Source: Larix kaempferi (Eukaryota > Streptophyta > Pinopsida > Pinales > Pinaceae). From it: a stretch of 64,000 nucleotides of DNA. Below are positions 58,265-64,000 of the stretch, piece after piece. Made by a program: the position numbers and the translations under genes. A model generated the notes under the pieces. The model was not told the origin of the DNA. It searched no databases and saw only the letters and a program-made list of their open reading frames with translations. Position 1 is the stretch's first letter, and each line of letters starts with the position of its first letter. The stretch spans positions 4,209,001-4,273,000 of the forward strand of contig BSBM01000036.1 in NCBI GenBank assembly GCA_027924585.1. The letters are read 5' to 3'.

Positions 58265-60830
58265 ATGATGTGCTTTGATAATTGGAATCCTGAGAGAACA
58301 GAGATACAGAACTGGTTAACTTAGATAGAAAAGGAGTTCGTGAAGAAAGAAAACAAACATCCACGCTTGTCTACAAAAGAATGGTTGCATAAATATCTAT
58401 TTTTTGATTCACACATAGTTTTCTTCGCATTTTTCACTAACGAGCTACACGAGTGGATATAAAGACTTGTAGAATGAAAAAACTATTTTTAGGGTGGAGA
58501 ACCTTCAGTGTGGACTCCAAAGCTAGTTCAGAGGCTTAAAGAAGTTGATAACCCAATTGCAAGAGCAGCAGACTATTGGCTGGATAGCGTACACTAGAGA
58601 GATATGTTACAATATTTGTTGTGGACACTCTGAATTCTTACAGCACAACAGAAGAAGATTTATTCAAAGGATTTAGAGGTAAGTACCTAAAAAATCTCAG
58701 TTTATACATTAAAATGTTGTTAGCAGAAAAAGGTGTCTTAAGAATGCAGTCATATTCCTAGGGTTTGAGGCTGTAATGTTCAGTAACATAGATAGTGACA
58801 AAGACAAAAATATTCACATTTTGCGAAGTGGAAAAAGATATAAACTTAGCACTGGAAAGAGGTCTCGTGAAACCGAACCTCACACATTCCTAGAAAGTAA
58901 GTTAGGAAGTGCTAGAAACTCGTATCAGGTTGAGTCCGATAGTGAAACAGAGCCTAGATCGATTTTCTATCAGCCATATTACTCCGCAGAAACCTCCAGT
59001 TCACGAAAGAAATATTATTAGTTCGGAGGAAACTAATAGTAGTAATACTGAAGGAACAAATACTCATAATAATCCAAGTAGTAGCATACCTAATTCATCA
59101 CAGAACACTAGACATCCTAGAAGAAGAATGACATATGACATTAAGTTGCCTATTTTCAAAGGAACTGGTTTAGAAAACCTGGAGCAACATTGGTTTCTCT
59201 ACGAAGTGGTCTGGAATGTTAAGCAAGTACATGATGATGACATAAGACAAGCTCAACTAGTTACTACATTCAAAGATAGAGGCTTAACATGGTTCATGAA
59301 ATATTCTGTGAGACAGAATAGAACACTAGCAGAGATCAGAACTGCGCTAATCAGAGAATTCAAGAAACCTAAGTCAGAATCTCAGTGCATTACAAAGCTA
59401 AAAGAAATCAAACAAAATACTAATGAGACTGTATGGGAATTTGATCAGAAATTTAAAGAACTGTTAAATCAAGTAAGTTTTGACATAGCACCGCAATAGC
59501 ATCAAGAATGGTTCATAGTTGTGTTGTTGCCCCATATTAGATTACCACTGATGCAAAAGAAGGTTACTTCGCAAACAGAGGAATTAGAGATTGCAATGAA
59601 ACTAGAGGCTTCGCCCATAGGAGAAACTAGCATAGGGATCGTACAGATACAGACCCAGCTAGCAAACTTGACATTACAGTTGCAAGATATGAAGAAAGGA
59701 AAAGAAACCCGAGAAGAGGTTTGGTGTACTAAATGTAAAGGAGGACATTCCAAGGAACACTTCCCTGTATTCAGAGATTACATCGCTAGTGGAGCACCAA
59801 ACCCATTGAACCAACAGTAAGGCCCATGGTGTGAGATTTTCCGATGTAGAGGACATCTCCCAGAGGACTGTTACCTACTTCAAAAATATGTACAAACACC
59901 AAAGAACCTGTACTGCACATTCTGTAAGTCAGTTGGCCATGATGATAGAAACTGTAGATCATATGACCTCATGATAGAAAGAAAACATGATGTCTAGAGA
60001 GTTTAAGGAGAAACACAGAATAATAATGAAAATGCACATTATGATCAAGGCACATACAAAGGACGTGGAAGATTCAGAGGAAGAGGACGAAACACTGGCC
60101 AAGGACGAGGAAGAGGTCAGATTGTATGTTATAATTGTGCTCAACCAATACACTTAGCCAGATACTGTCAAAATCCTTATACTACTTGCAAGTATTATAA
60201 GTCATTTGATCATGTCATCGAAGCATGTCCTATTTTGCAAGGAAAAATGCAAGAGAGAAGACCAAAAGCACAAAATCAGAACATATAGATGATCGCAGCT
60301 GAAAAACGAAACAAAGATCGCAACGTTCATGTTGTGACGCGAAGTGAATCCACCACAGGAATATACCACAGAAGTGAAGCTTTGACTTCTGAAGACCATA
60401 TAGCCAAACAAAAATCTACTGACGAGGCTTGGATAAGAAAAGCGATAGGAAAAATGCTTGATTTCAACCTTAACAAAGAAAAAGAAGTTTTCATGGAATC
60501 CAGAAAATTTTTGCAGAGCTCAAACACTACCTACAAGAATCCCATTGCGAAGTGAACCAGCTCATGTGATCGATATGCCAGTTTCATATGATGGATCGTG
60601 CACCTCATCTGAGAAGAAAAGTCCTATTATGCAATTCCTAATGAGCTGCATGAAGTTGTTAAAACATGAGAATGCCTTAGTAGAATTACAGAACCTATTA
60701 GGCCATTACGAGCAGTGTAATGTCATAAACGAAGCACATAGCGCAATTCACTATATCAAGAGTCATAGAAGGATTGGAAGAGAAATGAGACTAAATGCGC
60801 AGATCGGAGATTTTGAAATGGACTAGATAA
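58265..60830 (+). pseudogene. Gypsy gag polyprotein remnant with zinc knuckles
   Basis: A first block (58265-58600) reads NWNPERTEIQNWL and WLHKYLFFDSHIVFF with stops. The capsid block (59137-59499) reads MTYDIKLPIFKGTGLENLEQ, HWFLYEVVWNVKQVHDDDIR, LTWFMKYSVRQ and TVWEFDQKFKELL, a Retrotrans_gag domain. Then come knuckle-like CTKCKGGHSKEHFPVF (last Cys lost), CTFCKSVGHDDRNC (intact), an Arg/Gly-rich RNA-binding stretch (60060-60117) and CYNCAQPIHLARYC. In-frame stops are spread along the chain with little frameshifting. Confidence 0.87.
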
Positions 60831-61284
60831 TTCTTGACTTAGGATCATAGGTGAATTTCTTGACAAAGTAGACATGGGAACAAATGGGAAATTTGAATTT
60901 ATCATGGTCACCAATACAGTTGAGACTAGCTAATCAGCAAAAGGTTCTACCTTTTGGGAGATTATCAAATGTCCTTGTATACATTGATGGAGTGCGAAGA
61001 ATGCAGATTTCGAAGTTATCGAAATCATAGATGATAGAAATCTGTATCCTGCACTATTGGGGATCGATTGGACAATTGATAACCTCATGATTATCAACTT
61101 GAAGAAGAAATAGACTATATTTGAAGGACCATACATCAAAGTCATCACATCCTTGGACCATTTACAAGGACCTAGATATGTTGAACCAGTACAAGAATAA
61201 TGTTGAGCGCAAGATCTTGACAATATCTACAAGATGACATTAAATCAGATAGATTACATAATCCCTACTGATGATGGGACATTG
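60829..61284 (+). pseudogene. Gypsy aspartic protease remnant
   Basis: ILDLGS (60829) followed by a stop and NFLTK, WEQMGN, LSWSPIQLRLANQQKVLPFG, RLSNVLVYIDGVR and ALLGIDW (about 61051-61071) match Athila-type retropepsins; the active site reads D-L-G-S. A one-base shift separates the FEVIEI-like part. It ends where the solo LTR inserts (61285), in NQIDYIIPTDDGTL. Confidence 0.85.
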
Positions 61285-63306
61285 TGTAATGTCCCTTGTT
61301 ACGAATTTTATTAAAATGGCAATTTTTCACTTTTTTCCCTAATTAGACCTTTGACTAGTTTTGAGCTCTAGGTCCCCAAATTGCTCCAATTGCTCCCAAA
61401 TATCCTAAGAAGGTATATGGATGATGTTAGAAAATAAATATTTGTTTCAGGTATGCTTTTGGACCTTTAAAATACTTCTGCAAATCCTCTTTCAATTCTG
61501 GCCAATGTAGGGAATTTTACTAGTGATTTCCCTTTGACTAGTATTGGTTTGTAGGTCTCAAATTGACTCCAAATGCCTTCAAATATTCAAGGAATGTGTA
61601 TGAATGATATTAGGAATTGAATATGATGTTCAAGGATGATATATGTCCACCAAAAGACCTCTACAAACTCTCTTAATATTCTGGACCAAGTATGCAATTT
61701 TACTAGTAATTTAGGGTTCAAACCCCCCTGGGATAAGTACTGAAAATGGCTTCCCAAATGCCTCCAAACCCACTCAAATTTATGAAAAAAGGTAGGGAAT
61801 GTATTAAGGATGTTATTAAGTTCTCATTTTCACCATTAATTTATTATTATATCTGTTCCACCCCTCTTCCATTCAACCGCAAAAATCACCCATTCGATCC
61901 TTGGGGAAATGACACTATTTCTTCTCCCAATGCAATTAAACTGAGTAAAAATACTTCAAATGCTCAAGTACAGTACATGAAACTTGTAAAATACATCCAT
62001 TGCAGTATATTAATCACAAATGTATCAGATAATCATCCATTCATTCGAAATCATTAGCATTGCATTGGTTCACAACAAGGTAGTGGGGCAATGGCATTGT
62101 TCTTTCATTAAAAATGAGATTTACACATTTCTACTTGGAATTTCGACCTGAAACTTTTTGGAGATGAAGAACAGAGTATTTAATTCATATTAAAAAATAA
62201 GTGGGGCATTAGAATCTCCCCAAAATAGTACAATAGCTCACCAAAAACGCCCTCCCTCAAGGATCAAGAATATGCCATCAAAACTGGAAATGGTTGAAGG
62301 AGTGAGCTGCAATAGAAGAAACCATGAACTAACCTATAGCTTAAACCTACAAATAAATACTCCATTAAATATACAAATGAAAGGTTTGAATGGCCTTTCC
62401 AATTACCAACTTGGATGGTAATCTTTCACCCTCGATATTGGCTAAGGCAAGAAACTAGTCATCCACTAGCTCTCCCTCTTCACAAATGCAATTGAAAATT
62501 ATACAAATGATCAAAATCTGGTTTCATTCTTTGTTATTGAAAATCATAAACTTCTAATGTCTTTTATGGGTCGAATTCCTTCCAAGAGACTCATGCCAAC
62601 TCAAGTTGGGAAGAGATTCCAAAGAACGCCACTTGTACAACAATTCCTAGTCTCCCACTTCTACCAAATCACATGTGGACGCATCTTATCTGCCCTAAAA
62701 CCCTTGAGCACCCTCTTGGCATCTATATTTATCCCTGACATGTCATATATGTCATATGTCAGCCTTTAGGTCTGATTTGTGTCATAGGTGTCATATCATC
62801 TTCATCATTGTTGTCATAGAGCTAGGGAATCTAGCCCAAGTGTCTCACTAGCTCCAAATTGCCTCTTCCTCTTCCATGGGAGTTACTCTTCCTCTATATT
62901 TTTACCTCATTGACTCATGACAAGTATTATTGACCTTATAGCTCATCCCAAGAACATTGGGCTTCCCATGGATTCGAAATTGCAAGAAGAGGATTCCATG
63001 TGGCACATAAATTCTAGCTTGTGTGGGTCCCACTTCCTCCATGTGTCTTCAGGATCAAATGCCACTTTGATTTTCACTTGTATATATTTATTCATCTCCT
63101 TTATTAAATATTTATGCCATCCTAATGTTCCAACATCATTTACTATCCCCATTATTCCAAATCCCAAATCTTCCACCCCAAACCTAGGAAACTAGTAATT
63201 TTCCTCCTTGGCAATTATTTGACCCTTAACATCAATTTGACGAACTCTAATGAATATGTCCAATGTGATTAGGCCATTGTAACCCAATGCCAAATTTGGG
63301 ACATGA
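61285..63306. mobile_element. Solo LTR (2.0 kb) inserted in gypsy element D
   Basis: It begins TGTAATGTCCC and ends GGGACATGACA, a near-perfect 11-bp terminal inverted repeat, and is flanked by CATTG on both sides (61280-61284 and 63307-63311). Its ends resemble those of the 9-kb LARD-like element (TGTAATATCCC). No primer site, gag or pol inside; two diverged segments of about 180 bp (61340-61530 and 61531-61712) share ctttgactagt, caaatcct/caaactct and aattttactagtgatt. The host reading frame resumes after it, DDGTL then RWICDNSF. Confidence 0.9.
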
Positions 63307-64000
63307 CACATTGAGGTGGATATGTGACAATTCTTTCCTATCAGAGTCAGACACAAGATTGGAGAATTGGCAGAGTCGAATGCATGAAGTATCAACAAGA
63401 CAATGTGCGAAGCTAACTAAGTCACTACGCTGGATTGGAACAAAGGTAAGATCAATTCCTACTTATAATGGCGTGGGTAATATCTACACATTCCTTCAGG
63501 AATATCTTGTATCATTTTCAGATGAACATAAGTTTGCATCTTTGGATACAGCACTACGCGCTACACCTTCTAGATGGTGGGTTGCGCATAAACAGAATCT
63601 GAACACATGGGAAGAATGTAAGCACGTGATGGAGATCATATTTACAGAACAAAATGAGATTGTACAAGTAAAATATAATGGACAAACTGATCCTAGAGAT
63701 CATATAGAACTTTGTTTAAAAGCCTGGACACACATACCACAAGCAGAGTGGGTCCATCTGTTTGTGCACACATTGGAGCAAATTCCAAAGAACTGGTACA
63801 TGGAAACAGAACTCTGCAGAGCAATGACATAATGGTACAGTATGACAAAGAAATTCCAAACAACTTTCATCTTTGAAGATGAGTGTCCAAGTATCAATGA
63901 GGATTCGCATATCATTAAAGAGAAGATATTTAATGATGCATCGTCACCTATGTATAAACAAACAGATTGGGAAACACAGTTGGAACATGCACCGGAATGT
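63307..64000 (+). pseudogene. Second gag-like module of gypsy element D, partial
   Basis: The frame continues RWICDNSFLSESDTRLENWQ, SLRWIGTKVRSIPTYNGVGN, IYTFLQEYLVSFSDEHKF, LRATPSRWWVAHKQNLNTWE, RDHIELCLKAWTHIPQAEWV and IPKNWYMETELCRAMT, then a TAA stop and WYSMTKKFQTTFIFEDECPS to the window end. The W-rich, helical pattern (cleavage-size, RWW, TWEEC, F..L) resembles a Retrotrans_gag fold, although it lies after protease. Otherwise it is unidentified. Confidence 0.75.

Larger units (their letters stand above)
56958..64000 (+). mobile_element. Gypsy element D (Athila-like), running off the window
   Basis: A 5' LTR (56958-58237, TGTTGGG...CCAACA), tRNA-Asp-like primer site (58240), gag, zinc knuckles and protease follow in order on the plus strand. 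A solo LTR interrupts it at 61285-63306 and the reading resumes with a gag-like module to the window end. RT is not reached. It inserted into the gag of copia element C. In-frame stops make this copy inactive. Confidence 0.88.

Overview
This is plant nuclear DNA, AT-rich, gene-poor and built almost entirely of old, nested transposable elements. Highly decayed Ty3/gypsy and Ty1/copia copies, a LINE, tRNA-derived SINEs and in-frame stops dominated by TAG fit a large, heavily methylated, slowly purged genome. A gymnosperm (conifer type) is my best guess, but this is inference, not proof. I see no bacterial, plastid or mitochondrial genes, no CRISPR array and no rRNA.

The one convincing host gene is a phytosulfokine (PSK) peptide-hormone precursor on the minus strand at 21099-21612. 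It has three exons, a signal peptide, a TATA box and a C-terminal Asp-Tyr-Ile-Tyr-Thr-Asn in place of the usual YIYTQ. Its 3' side holds a three-copy repeat that is probably transcribed.

Layout, left to right. 1-5590: AT-rich, nothing recognised. 5590-9600: minus-strand L1-type LINE. 9640-10520: AT-rich with a 211-bp tandem duplication. 10560-15222: minus-strand gypsy element split by a 506-bp solo LTR with its target duplication. 15230-20700: AT-rich, with two tRNA-like remnants, an unidentified decayed coding stretch and a SINE with perfect target duplications. 20790-22500: PSK gene. 22500-25700: repeats. 25713-34751: a complete 9.0-kb LTR retrotransposon (two LTRs, PBS, PPT, target duplication) with no gag or pol, so a LARD-like non-autonomous element; its interior holds arrays of small hairpins whose stems co-vary. 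36115-36328: second SINE. 37600-42851: two copia elements joined head to head. 43936-47121: a frame-intact open frame of about 1,060 codons broken by eight stops, family unknown. 47122-50430: CpG-rich leader or LTR-like DNA and a gypsy integrase end. 51022-56957: copia LTR plus gag, interrupted by a 1.09-kb inverted-repeat DNA transposon carrying a 20-bp palindrome array. 56958-64000: gypsy element (Athila-like) with LTR, tRNA-Asp-type primer site, gag and protease, split by a 2.0-kb solo LTR and continuing past the window with a second gag-like module.

The elements do not form a pathway together. Their nesting gives a relative history: copia gag, then gypsy, then solo LTR at the right end. 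The items most worth follow-up are the YIYTN hormone gene, the co-varying hairpin arrays in the LARD-like element, the palindrome array in the DNA transposon and the long ORF with stops but no frameshifts.
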